Of a stretch of DNA of 15,341 nt, positions 6,161-13,402 are shown piece by piece (positions within the stretch are counted from its first letter, which is position 1; each line of letters begins with the position of its first letter). Below the pieces are notes generated by a model. The model saw only the letters and a program-made list of their open reading frames with translations. It was not told the DNA's origin and ran no database searches. The stretch covers positions 1 to 15,341 of the forward strand of contig JBNKEI010000072.1 in assembly GCA_050288705.1 (NCBI GenBank), written 5' to 3'. This DNA comes from JBNKEI01 sp050288705 (GTDB lineage: Bacteria > Myxococcota > Myxococcia > Myxococcales > UBA5297). The position numbers and the translations under genes are program-made.

Positions 6161-6300
6161 GTGGAATTGAGTGCACTTATCCACTCGCCTAGCGCAGGGG
6201 GCTTTGCCTCCCTCACTGATTCCGCACTTTTTGCTCAAGTGTTCGTTGAGCATGGAGTGGTGACTTGGCCGAATGCGATGATTCCCGAAAAATTACATTC
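6161..6300 (+). pseudogene. DUF2442-family protein relic
   Basis: The plus strand reads FASLTDSALFAQVFVEHGVV, TWPNAMIPEKLH. This matches the C-terminal half of DUF2442 proteins (G.F..L.D..LF..V.VE.GTV.WPNG.D..P..LY), small proteins often encoded beside DUF4160 partners and of unclear function. The N-terminal half is missing, and the sequence before GGFASL is unrelated. After LHSP the frame simply runs on antisense to the 3' end of the lipoprotein gene at 6309. It is therefore a fragment wedged between Y1 relic copy 3 and that gene. Confidence 0.6.
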
Positions 6301-6308
6301 CCCGAAAC

Positions 6309-8231
6309 TCATTGGCAAATCCCTGGGTCGGTATCCCCATTGGGAGAAATCTGAATTTCATCCAGCACTTCCATCCGGGAGACCAGATCATCCACCTGGC
6401 ATTGTGGCAACAGTTCATTGTTGTAAATCCAAAGAGTTCGCCCCACGTAGTTAAGACTGCTCAAACCATCAAGAGAGGTTAAGGATTGATTCCCCGGAGA
6501 CGACACCAGTGGGCTGGCCCCTATCAACAGTTCATGATGAACTCTGGATAACCGCTCCAGTCCCCGCAGGTTCTCGAGTGCGTCGTTGCCGGATATTTCC
6601 ATGCTGCCGTATATGATTTCCACATGGTCAAGCCCCTTCAACGTCTGCAAAGCGTTGTTTTCCAAAATTTGAAGAATATCGAATATTGAGCCGGAAAGAC
6701 CCTCAAATCCGGTGAGATCCGTCAGGGAATCATTGTTGGCAACGCGAATCAGCTTGCCGACCTTTTTCAAATTGCTCAGCCCGCTCAAGTCTGCCAGCGC
6801 CGGGTTGCCGGTGCCACCGTGTCCGATATACAAATAGCTTCCGATAGATTCGACGCCCTGCAATCCGTTGAGCGATTGTAGCTTTGGATTGTCTGTCACG
6901 ATAAGCTGAGACGATACTTCAGTGATACCCTCAAGACCTGAGAGATCCTTCAGATTGTAGCCTTCTGCAATGGTCAAAGAATTCACTTTCCCTGACAGTC
7001 GACCGAATGCCGACAAACTTCTAATTGATTGATTGTCTTCAAATTGAAACGACCCTTTCACCATCGTCAGCTCACTCAACCCAGTGATGTCTTTCAGATT
7101 GTTATTGGATTTAATGATGAGATTTGACGCAATAGAGGACAGGTTTTCAAATCCACTGAGGTCTTCAAGGCTTGTGGACTCAATGCGGACGCTCCCGGCA
7201 ATACAGCTATACGTGCTTAGCGCCGCGATATCTTCCGGCACAGAAATGACAACATCTCCTCGGTAGCAATTTTCTCCCTTGGAACACTTTGCTGTACAAT
7301 TATCATTTTTGTTGCTGCCATACCCAAGTGCGATTTTATATCCATTTTCAATATGGTCGGCCAAGTCGCATATCTCACAGTCCCCCAGCATCGCATTTGA
7401 CGTAACCTGAATGTTGCCACCAACTGTCGTCAGCGCCGATATTCCCTCCAGATTTTCCAATGCCGCATTGTTCCTTAGAATCAAATGGCTTCCGATATCC
7501 GTGAGGTGCTTCAACCCGACCAATTGTTTGAGTCCAGCATTTTCACCAATTTTCAACTCCCCACCTACCCGGGTGATCGATTCCAGACCGGTTAAATCTT
7601 TCAACAGAGGCTGGGTTGAAATCATCAGGTAACCGCTTACTTCGTTGAGTTGTGATAGTCCGGAAAGGCTATTGAGTTTTGGATTGCCAAAAATGTCCAG
7701 TTCCCCGTCAATTTCAACCAGACTTTCGAGACCGGAAAGGTTTGTCAGGCTATTGTTCAGCCAAATCGAAAGCCCGTGTGTCCGGGTTAAGGAACGCAAA
7801 CCATTCAGATTTTCAAGCGCTGCGTTTCCCCTTAAAAACACATTCATCCGAACCAATTTCAAATTCTGTAGACCGTCAATATTGGCAAGGTTTTCAGTGT
7901 GCTCGATAACCAGTTTGCCTTCAATCTGAACGATATTTTCCAACCCGGTAAGCGTTGTTAAAGACGTATTTTCATTCAGATACTCCCCGGCAATGGTCAA
8001 ATCGCCGTTGATACAATTATACGATGTCAGTCCGATAATATCGGCAGGATCGTCGATAAGATAATGTCCGGGATAACAATGGGGATTGGGAAGAGTGTCG
8101 GTATCAGCATCGGTATAAGTATCCGCTGGGCTTTCAGAATCGGGATCAGCTTTGCCGCCTGAAGTTGAATCGTTGCAACCCAATACCATCAGCATCATGC
8201 CAGTCATTGCCCATCTTGCTACCCGATTCAT
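6309..8231 (-). CDS. Lipoprotein with duplicated receptor-L-like repeat domain
   Basis: 640 residues with a lipoprotein signal peptide: hydrophobic 8-18, lipobox VLGC, lipidated C19. An Asp/Ser/Thr-rich linker (~20-50) follows. The rest is two halves of the same plan. Half 1 (52-316) opens CYPG...DDPADIIGLTSYNCINGDLTI and half 2 (322-639) opens CYRG...VPEDIAALSTYSCIAGSVRI. Each continues with ~23-residue repeats (LxxLxGLxxLxxVxGxLxIxxNxxL) typical of receptor-L/LRR-like beta-solenoids and closes with a Cys-containing cap (C285, C288, C312, C316; C611, C639). It is probably a cell-surface or outer-membrane adhesin or binding protein. It lies 45 bp after the DUF2341 lipoprotein gene, same strand, likely an operon; an AGGT precedes ATG 8231. 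No enzyme motif is visible. Confidence 0.8.
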   Translation of the reverse strand: MNRVARWAMTGMMLMVLGCNDSTSGGKADPDSESPADTYTDADTDTLPNPHCYPGHYLIDDPADIIGLTSYNCINGDLTIAGEYLNENTSLTTLTGLENIVQIEGKLVIEHTENLANIDGLQNLKLVRMNVFLRGNAALENLNGLRSLTRTHGLSIWLNNSLTNLSGLESLVEIDGELDIFGNPKLNSLSGLSQLNEVSGYLMISTQPLLKDLTGLESITRVGGELKIGENAGLKQLVGLKHLTDIGSHLILRNNAALENLEGISALTTVGGNIQVTSNAMLGDCEICDLADHIENGYKIALGYGSNKNDNCTAKCSKGENCYRGDVVISVPEDIAALSTYSCIAGSVRIESTSLEDLSGFENLSSIASNLIIKSNNNLKDITGLSELTMVKGSFQFEDNQSIRSLSAFGRLSGKVNSLTIAEGYNLKDLSGLEGITEVSSQLIVTDNPKLQSLNGLQGVESIGSYLYIGHGGTGNPALADLSGLSNLKKVGKLIRVANNDSLTDLTGFEGLSGSIFDILQILENNALQTLKGLDHVEIIYGSMEISGNDALENLRGLERLSRVHHELLIGASPLVSSPGNQSLTSLDGLSSLNYVGRTLWIYNNELLPQCQVDDLVSRMEVLDEIQISPNGDTDPGICQ

Positions 8232-8276
8232 ACGTCTACCTGTTGTAAGAATTATTAAATGAAAAAAGGTCAGCCC

Positions 8277-9536
8277 CTACAGTGGCGTTTCCTCACCCAC
8301 CACTGCTTTTTCTGGATAAGTAAACCTTTCCTCTATGGCAGAAGTTCCACTTTCACCCGTCGCCCCTTGCCCGGATACCGTTCCGATCCCACCGTCGCCA
8401 CCGTCCAATTTTATTGTGGCTAAGTCTGAAAAAAGCCTCTCGAAATCATAAAAGATTTTGACTCTGCCGCCGCCGCCACCACCACCACCAGCATTGTGCG
8501 TATTGGGACTCCCACCAACGCCTCCCACAGCGGAGAACACGGCGGTATCTCCCACCTCAATGCAATTCCCGCTCAAGAGAATGCCTCCCCCAGCCCCCCC
8601 TCCTCCACCATGAGAAGATGAGCCATCCACCCCTGGGGCGCCATTCACCTCAATAGTACCATTTACTACAATCATCTGAGCATCCAGCCACACCGCACCC
8701 CCGCCTCTGCCTCCAGAGTTCGCGGTATTGCTCCCATTGCCGCCACTGGATCCCATCTCAATGGACAAATCCCATGTGTCCCCGTGAAAATTTCCGCCCA
8801 ATCCGGCGATATATGGGGGACTCGTCTCTCCACCGCCTCCACCGTCCCCGCCATATCCGCCGCCACCGCCACCGGCCAGAAGTCCGGCATCGCCCCCTTG
8901 CCCCGGGTCACTCTCGTCAGTGTTGGCATAGCCGCTGCCGGTGCCGGAAATGGTTCCCTCCAAAACAATTTTCCGTGCCTTGATACGCAGCACGTGCGGC
9001 TCTTCATTCACACCAACGATACCGATGCCTCCAGTAGCGATGATCAGATGTTCGTACGAGACATCTCCTGTCAACGTTGATGCGCTCGTTATCACCTCTG
9101 CATTCGGAAACATGGTTGCAAACGAGACATGTTCTCCGACAGCATTCTCGTTCCCATAAAACAAATAGATGGTTGAGGTATCGTTGAGTAATTTCACCCA
9201 CACTATCCCGTTCTCCCAATCCTCAATATAGTGGGTTAAATTGAATGTTTCTCCCGTCCCATCAGTAGAAAAACGAATATCTGATCCATCCGGTTGAGAT
9301 TTTGTTCTCACTCCCTCCGGCAATCTCACCAACATCTGTAATCCGGAGGCTGCCCCTGTCAATTCAATCTCTCGCCGATACGCCCAATCGAACACCTCTG
9401 TGGGGATGGTTGAGTCGGGCTTTGAGTCGTTGCTGCCGTCGCCGCAACCCAAGGCCATTCCCACCACAAAGGAGAGAAGCGCAAGTCGAAGGCTAATGCA
9501 AAGGGGGTTTCGTAGAAAAAATTTGGTGTGTTTCAT
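8277..9536 (-). CDS. DUF2341 lipoprotein with glycine-rich domain
   Basis: 419 residues. The N-terminus is a basic plus hydrophobic signal (14-30) with lipobox MALGC, lipidated C31. Residues ~47-140 match DUF2341: YRREIELTG, MLVRLPEG, DGSDIRFSTDGTGETFNLTHY, W..GIVWVKL, IYLFYGNENA. This beta-sandwich domain is found in bacterial surface proteins. Residues ~165-400 are strongly Gly-rich, with runs of 6-8 Gly alternating with short beta-like segments (IVLEGTISGTGSG, MIVVNGTIEVNGAPG), resembling surface glycine-rich repeat proteins. It is probably the first gene of a two-gene unit with the receptor-L lipoprotein. The start lies only 14 bp from a Y1 transposase fragment (9551), so the native promoter may be lost. 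The C-rich DNA on the plus strand is simply Gly-codon bias. Confidence 0.8.
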   Translation of the reverse strand: MKHTKFFLRNPLCISLRLALLSFVVGMALGCGDGSNDSKPDSTIPTEVFDWAYRREIELTGAASGLQMLVRLPEGVRTKSQPDGSDIRFSTDGTGETFNLTHYIEDWENGIVWVKLLNDTSTIYLFYGNENAVGEHVSFATMFPNAEVITSASTLTGDVSYEHLIIATGGIGIVGVNEEPHVLRIKARKIVLEGTISGTGSGYANTDESDPGQGGDAGLLAGGGGGGYGGDGGGGGETSPPYIAGLGGNFHGDTWDLSIEMGSSGGNGSNTANSGGRGGGAVWLDAQMIVVNGTIEVNGAPGVDGSSSHGGGGGAGGGILLSGNCIEVGDTAVFSAVGGVGGSPNTHNAGGGGGGGGRVKIFYDFERLFSDLATIKLDGGDGGIGTVSGQGATGESGTSAIEERFTYPEKAVVGEETPL

Positions 9537-9550
9537 TATTCGCCACGTTA

Positions 9551-9655
9551 ATTGTTTTTCTTGTTGAAATACTTTGCAATACCTTGGTTTAAGCTTTTCC
9601 AGAAAACACTAAAAGCTTTTCGTCCCTGAGTGGAAGTTAATACAACATGAGGATG
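9551..9655 (-). mobile_element. Y1 transposase HUH-region fragment, direct repeat A
   Basis: The minus strand encodes HPHVVLTSTQGRKAFSVFW, then KSLNQGIAKYFNKKNN and a stop. This is the segment after the HUH motif of Y1/REP-associated transposases (family LMSNHVHLL..); here the motif is H-P-H. The 105 bp match 11454-11558 with three visible substitutions, giving a direct repeat on either side of the 530-residue gene. The fragment is truncated at both ends and is not functional. Confidence 0.75.
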
Positions 9656-9670
9656 CTACTGGCGGAATCG

Positions 9671-11263
9671 TCAGGCAATACTTCGAGTGAAAAATTCGGT
9701 TTTGTATTTTTCGACGAAATCCGCACACGACAAGCTCGGGTCAAAAGATTCCATGTCAGGGAGAATTCCTCTCTGAAAAGGGGGCAGCTCGATTCCGTTT
9801 GCATAGGCTAGCGATCGAATACAGAATTCGGTTTTTGCTGCGCTTCCTCGACGATCGGGCATGGCATTGGCTAGCCACCAATGTATTTCTGCAAGATCTG
9901 TGAGGTTTTCCTGTGGCAATCGATTGCCGCTGGTCACTCTGACGAATAGGCTTTCGACATGCTCTACTATCTTCGGAATATGTTTCGGGTCAGTGTGAAC
10001 GAGACTATGCGTAAGAAAGAGGACCGAGTCGGTGAATTGTTCTAGAAATTCTCGCTCCTCCTCCTTGGCATGGCCGAAATCGACACGGGTTAGGGGAATT
10101 TTCTCGCTTCCAATCTGACCAAATTGCTGATGACGGGTGGACTCGATTTTAGGAATCTGCTCTGGATGGTCGCTATACGGAGAGTCCGAGGCTAACAGGA
10201 ACTCGACTTGCGCGGGGACTCCCTCCTGTTTTTCTAGGCGTTCCGCGAAGTATTCGTATTGATCGGACAGTCTGGTGAAGCTGGTTTCTCCGGGCATACG
10301 CGGTTGCTGTGGCTTGAATGCTTGGCTGTTCCCGCTGGCGACTGTTGTCATACGCCATTCCGATGCGTGGTGCCAAAGCTCACGAAAGCTTCCTAGTTTT
10401 CTATCAGCAAGCAACTGACCGGCAATGCGGGTATTCTGAAAAAAACTCCGGCCATACAATCGGTTTGCAGGGGAGCGTTCTCGGTAGGGACTCATACCGG
10501 GCCAGCGAGCAACTCCGAGGAGCTCTTGTTCGTCGGAAGTCAGTTGAGACACCTTTCCTGGGCCTGGCAGGCGGCCAGTGTGCCCAGAAGTAATGATTCT
10601 GACTGACAACCAATAGTCATTAACAAAATTTAACGTCTCCGGCCCATCGACAGAATTGCCAGAGCTGACGTCGAGAACAAAATCCCCCTTACTTGCACGA
10701 GATACTACTACCTTTTCATTCTCCGCTCGTAGCCGTAAAACCTGGTCAGGTGTCGATTGAATTACTTCATTATCGACATCCGACCGATGGCACATTAGCA
10801 ACTCAACTACTTGGCCTTGGTTTTTCAAAGTTAGGTCGATTGCTTGTTCGATGCTTTCTACCGGCCTAGCCTTCAATTTCCGTGCGATGTCTTTACTTCG
10901 GCCAACGGGCGTTATTTCTTTAAAGCCTGGTTTGGTCGATCGCCGCGTCGTTATCGGCAACCAGTCGGCTAGTTTTGGGAAACAAGAATCTCGGAAAGGT
11001 TTTCTTTTCTGGGCATGCAATGAAGGCGAAGCAAACAGATTTTTAGTAGGGCCAGGTACGCTGGGAGCCTGGAAAGCTCCGATGTTCGCTAGTGCGTGTT
11101 GCTGGCGCTGCGTATCTGCCAAGTAATCGCTATGCACTGGCATTTGCTCGCAGTTTGCGGGTGTGCCGACCGGTTGCGCTTTCGGCGGTAGTACTCTTTG
11201 GCTTGAAAAAGTTGTAATGAGTTTTGCTGGCCTTGCGAAAAAAGATCTCAAAAACCAGTTCAT
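9671..11263 (-). CDS. Putative secreted effector-like protein, unknown function
   Basis: 530 residues, soluble, with a basic N-terminus (MNWFLRSFFARPAKL) and no classical signal peptide or membrane segment. I do not recognise a catalytic domain. A distinctive C-terminal motif, EIHWWLANAMPDRRGSAAK (~459-477), is followed by ELPPFQRGILPDMESFDP. A W-x(5-8)-P-x-x-RGSA motif with a following PD.E is something I loosely associate with large effectors of plant- and animal-associated proteobacteria, but I cannot name the family. The middle region has charged helices and a conserved-looking TRVDFGHAKEEEREFLEQF. The only SD-like sequence is GGGA, 9 nt before ATG 11263; ATG 11140 is an internal alternative. 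It is alone on its strand and bracketed by 105-bp Y1-derived direct repeats (9551 and 11454), suggesting acquisition as a cassette. Effector status is inference. Confidence 0.55.
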   Translation of the reverse strand: MNWFLRSFFARPAKLITTFSSQRVLPPKAQPVGTPANCEQMPVHSDYLADTQRQQHALANIGAFQAPSVPGPTKNLFASPSLHAQKRKPFRDSCFPKLADWLPITTRRSTKPGFKEITPVGRSKDIARKLKARPVESIEQAIDLTLKNQGQVVELLMCHRSDVDNEVIQSTPDQVLRLRAENEKVVVSRASKGDFVLDVSSGNSVDGPETLNFVNDYWLSVRIITSGHTGRLPGPGKVSQLTSDEQELLGVARWPGMSPYRERSPANRLYGRSFFQNTRIAGQLLADRKLGSFRELWHHASEWRMTTVASGNSQAFKPQQPRMPGETSFTRLSDQYEYFAERLEKQEGVPAQVEFLLASDSPYSDHPEQIPKIESTRHQQFGQIGSEKIPLTRVDFGHAKEEEREFLEQFTDSVLFLTHSLVHTDPKHIPKIVEHVESLFVRVTSGNRLPQENLTDLAEIHWWLANAMPDRRGSAAKTEFCIRSLAYANGIELPPFQRGILPDMESFDPSLSCADFVEKYKTEFFTRSIA

Positions 11264-11417
11264 GGTGAATTTCCCAATACGAAAGCCTCAGGAACAGACA
11301 TGGACAGGATCGTACTACAAGTAGGTATAGACGGTCAAAAAGGCGATGCCGAACAATACAATTCTGTCTTCAGAATTTGACCCGGGAGGAATTAATTGGC
11401 GATCTTGGGCGAAAATG

Positions 11418-11605
11418 CTACATACATTGGCTACTTTTCACCTGCCATTTACGATTGTTTTTCTTGTTGAAATACTTTGCAATACCTTGGTTTACGCTTT
11501 TCCAGAAAACACTAAAAGCTTCTTGTCCCTGAGTGGAAGTTAATACAACATGAGGATGAGTCGACATTAAACAATAGCTATGAATAAGTATTACGTATTT
11601 AATGT
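11418..11605 (-). mobile_element. Y1 transposase N-terminal HUH fragment, direct repeat B
   Basis: The minus strand reads NIKYVILIHSYCLMSTHPHV, VLTSTQGQEAFSVFWKSVN, QGIAKYFNKKNNRK. Consensus is A.CLMSNHVHLL.T...GLS..M......Y..YFN...R. The metal-binding HUH motif appears as H-P-H (residues in STHPHVV). The 105 bp at 11454-11558 are the second direct repeat (A at 9551). This copy extends a little further on both sides than A. The sequence before KYVIL (11606-11765) is not transposase-like and remains unassigned. No complete transposase exists in the window. Confidence 0.75.
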
Positions 11606-11765
11606 TCACTATTCCCTTAGCCAAATTCCCTACTCTCATTATTTCCACCGCTCCCCATTTGTGCAGCTGTTTTTCTACTACCCGGGCATCTCTCACCTCG
11701 GCCAACGCCCAGTTGCTGGGCAAAAAGAATAGATGCGCGCATCTGATCGAGAGCCTTTTGCAAAT
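11606..11765. other. Unassigned stretch between Y1 fragment and VapC relic
   Basis: On the minus strand one frame reads ALAEVRDARVVEKQLHKWG, AVEIMRVGNLAKGI, and another reads DLQKALDQMRASILFAQQLG. Both look like pieces of coding sequence joined by frameshifts, probably one more gene relic. I cannot assign a family. Confidence 0.3.
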
Positions 11766-12053
11766 CTACAGTTCGCCCGAAGGGTCGATTACAGTCAGAC
11801 CACAAAAATAAATACGCTGAAACCCGCGATCACGGGTAAGCAACCGATCGGCATGTTTTTGCGCATGAGCGCCGATAAGAAAATCAGCGATAACTCGCTC
11901 TCGACGACCTCCTCGTACTCGATAGACGCGAAACGCTTCTCCGCACGCGAGCGCCGTATCTAAACTGCATGATTCGAACTCGACCCCCAAACACCGCATT
12001 GCATCGCGCGCCCCTTGCTCAGAGGCAAAAGCACAAGCGATCTCGGCAAACAC
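11766..12053 (-). pseudogene. VapC-type PIN-domain toxin, C-terminal relic
   Basis: From 12053 down, the minus strand reads VFAEIACAFASEQ, LDTALACGEAFRVYRVRGG, RERVIADFLIGAHA, HADRLLTRDRGF, YFCGLTVID. These are the middle and C-terminal signatures of VapC-family PIN ribonucleases, including three acidic positions (E in FAEIA, D in IADFLIGAHA, D in TRDRGF). The N-terminal strand with the first catalytic Asp (usually DTN/DSS) is missing. The frame continues upstream for 60 more residues from ATG 12233, but that part overlaps Fic-derived sequence read in another frame. No VapB antitoxin is visible. A chimeric 155-residue product is formally possible, but without the first Asp it should not cleave RNA. 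Confidence 0.7.
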
Positions 12054-12187
12054 TCTCCATTCTATAGCGTTCCATATTCTTTGGTACATGAACTTGTAGA
12101 ACTGCGGGCTACCGAAAAGATTGTAGGAATCTTCTTGCTCGAAATCATGCCGGTTGGCTCCAGGCTTTTCGCCTTTGATATGCGCCA

Positions 12188-12376
12188 TTTCTTCGGCGGC
12201 AGCGCGCCTGCCCGTACTTCTTCTTCCGTCCATATCAAAATACGGTCGCGCAGACAGTCCGACTGCACGATGCCTTCCATGAATTTTACCTGGTCGAAGC
12301 AGATCTTAAGGAAGAAGATTACGAATTGCGCCAGCGCTTCTTCGCTCAGATTCCCGCGCCCATCGAGATCGCTTCT
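12188..12376 (-). pseudogene. Fic-family protein, C-terminal relic
   Basis: The minus strand reads DLDGRGNLSEEALAQF, VIFFLKICFDQVKFMEG, DRILIWTEEEVRAGALPPK. This matches the region after the FIC core in Fic/DUF4172-type proteins (RGNLSE..LA.F...FL..C.DQV.FM). It is in a different frame from the N-terminal relic (12346-12705), and the two meet at about 12366-12376. The catalytic core between them (HPFxDGNGR) is absent. Similarity ends after PPK. Confidence 0.7.
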
Positions 12377-12705
12377 AATTGCAAGTCGAGCTTCTTGGGG
12401 TCCTGGCTGTAATCCTCGTTGAGGGCGCGCTCGATATCGACAGGATGCGTGTCGTGGCCTTCGATCAGGTTGCTGTAGTAGCAGTTCATCGAGCGCACGA
12501 GGTCGGAAAGGGCCTTGACCACGCCATTCGGCAGGCTGCGCCGCAGGCCGGTGGAAGCAGCGGTCAGTTCAACCGAAAGGTCGGCCAGCGCTTCGCGGTG
12601 GCGGCCGCTTTCGCGCACCAGCAGCGGTTCCATCATGGTCACCGCTTCGCCGCGATCTTTCGCCGCCTTCATGTCCGCTTTTTTGTCCGGTTTCTTCTGG
12701 CTCAT
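12346..12705 (-). pseudogene. Fic-family protein, N-terminal relic with inhibitory helix
   Basis: Starts at ATG 12705 (MSQKKPDKKADMK) and encodes MEPLLVRESGRHREALADL, SLPNGVVKALSDLVRSMN, YYSNLIEGHDTHPVDIERAL and DPKKLDLQLEA, then terminates after seven unrelated residues. This is the Fic_N/DUF4172-like N-terminus of Fic AMP-transferases. SNLIEG fits the inhibitory [S/T]xxxE[G/N] motif that normally plugs the ATP site. The expected continuation (AHI..., then the FIC core with HPFxDGNGR) has been deleted, and the C-terminal part follows at once in another frame. The family's normal length is ~370-390 residues, so about 140-150 are missing. A 119-residue product could be made but cannot catalyse AMPylation. 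Confidence 0.75.
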
Positions 12706-12816
12706 AAACGCAATAACATCATAAAGTTAAAGAAAATATGAGGCTGTCTTTGGCCTATTGCATGTCCGCATAAAAGTCCACTTTTTCAAAGGCTTCCGCC
12801 GCTAGAATATCGGGCG

Positions 12817-13200
12817 TTATTTATTTTTTGATTGTTCTTGTTTGAGTCTTTCGCTCATTCCGGGGCGTTCGTAACCGTACACTTCTTTTGACCAAGCTGC
12901 TGACCAATTTGCAAGTGGAACAATAAACGAGCGCAACTCCTTCCCTCTTTCCGTTAAAACGTAGCCCTCCAGACTTTTTGTGACGATTTCCGCATTATGC
13001 AAGTCCTTTATCCGACTATTAAGAACAGAAGGAGACACCCCTCCACAGCGGCTTCGTAGTTCTCTAAATGTACTGGCGCCATCGCCGAGGTACCACAAAA
13101 TACCTAACACCCAACGTTGCCCTAAAAGGTCAAAGAGTGCATTAAGCGGTGAGCCCGTACTCGAGCCTCTGACCTTTTTTCCGGGTTGCGATGAGGACAT
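12817..13200 (-). CDS. HxlR-family transcriptional regulator
   Basis: 127 residues from ATG 13200; a TTG at 13248 could add 16 residues but lies inside the preceding gene without a good SD. The family pattern is clear: NALFDLLGQRWVLGILWYL (residues 20-38, cf. LGGKWT.LIL..L), STFRELRSRCGGVSPSVLN (43-61, recognition region), RIKDLHNAEIV and GYVLTERGKELRSFIVPLANW (wing and last helix). HxlR proteins are dimeric winged-helix regulators that often sense reactive or electrophilic compounds through a Cys; the usual N-terminal Cys is absent here, and C52 is the only Cys. It follows the tautomerase by 1 nt (TAA-A-ATG), so the two are translationally coupled. It probably autoregulates this two-gene unit. 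Confidence 0.85.
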   Translation of the reverse strand: MSSSQPGKKVRGSSTGSPLNALFDLLGQRWVLGILWYLGDGASTFRELRSRCGGVSPSVLNSRIKDLHNAEIVTKSLEGYVLTERGKELRSFIVPLANWSAAWSKEVYGYERPGMSERLKQEQSKNK

Positions 13201-13201
13201 T

Positions 13202-13402
13202 TTATAAAGATGCGCTTGAAATGATCTCTGAGCGTGTCTTTCCTGCAAGGCCTATGGCGTCATTTTCGTATTCGTCAATGAAGACGACATATTTGTCAGC
13301 AGGAACGTTTGTGACTTTTACCGCAGCTTCGGTTAATTCTTTGATTAAATGTTTTTTTTGCTCTTGGTCGATTGGATGGATAGCAACAGTGATGACAGGC
13401 AT
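13202..13402 (-). CDS. 4-oxalocrotonate tautomerase-family protein
   Basis: 66 residues. ATG 13402 follows an AGGGGA SD by 4 nt and places Pro directly after Met (MPVITVAIHP); the catalytic N-terminal Pro of this family requires exactly that start, although the frame stays open further upstream to 13609. Further family features: QKKHLIKELTEAAVKVTNVP and KYVVFIDEYENDAIGLAGK. Such ~62-70 residue enzymes form hexamers and tautomerise enol/keto acids or act on related small molecules. The gene is the first of a coupled pair with an HxlR regulator, an arrangement suited to detoxification or catabolism of an electrophile or aromatic intermediate. The substrate cannot be told from sequence. Confidence 0.85.
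   Translation of the reverse strand: MPVITVAIHPIDQEQKKHLIKELTEAAVKVTNVPADKYVVFIDEYENDAIGLAGKTRSEIISSASL

Noticed and set aside
8672..9219. Several open frames antisense or out of frame inside the DUF2341 gene
   Set aside because: They are shadows caused by the strong Gly-codon bias of the real gene; translations are Arg/His/Pro-rich without any motif.
12379..12741. 120-codon plus-strand frame opposite the Fic relic
   Set aside because: The minus-strand reading gives recognisable Fic_N sequence; the plus-strand reading has none.
12756..12815. Minus-strand tail PDILAAEAFEKVDFYADMQ before a stop, between HxlR and the Fic relic
   Set aside because: It looks like a protein C-terminus, but it is too short and no family is recognised.
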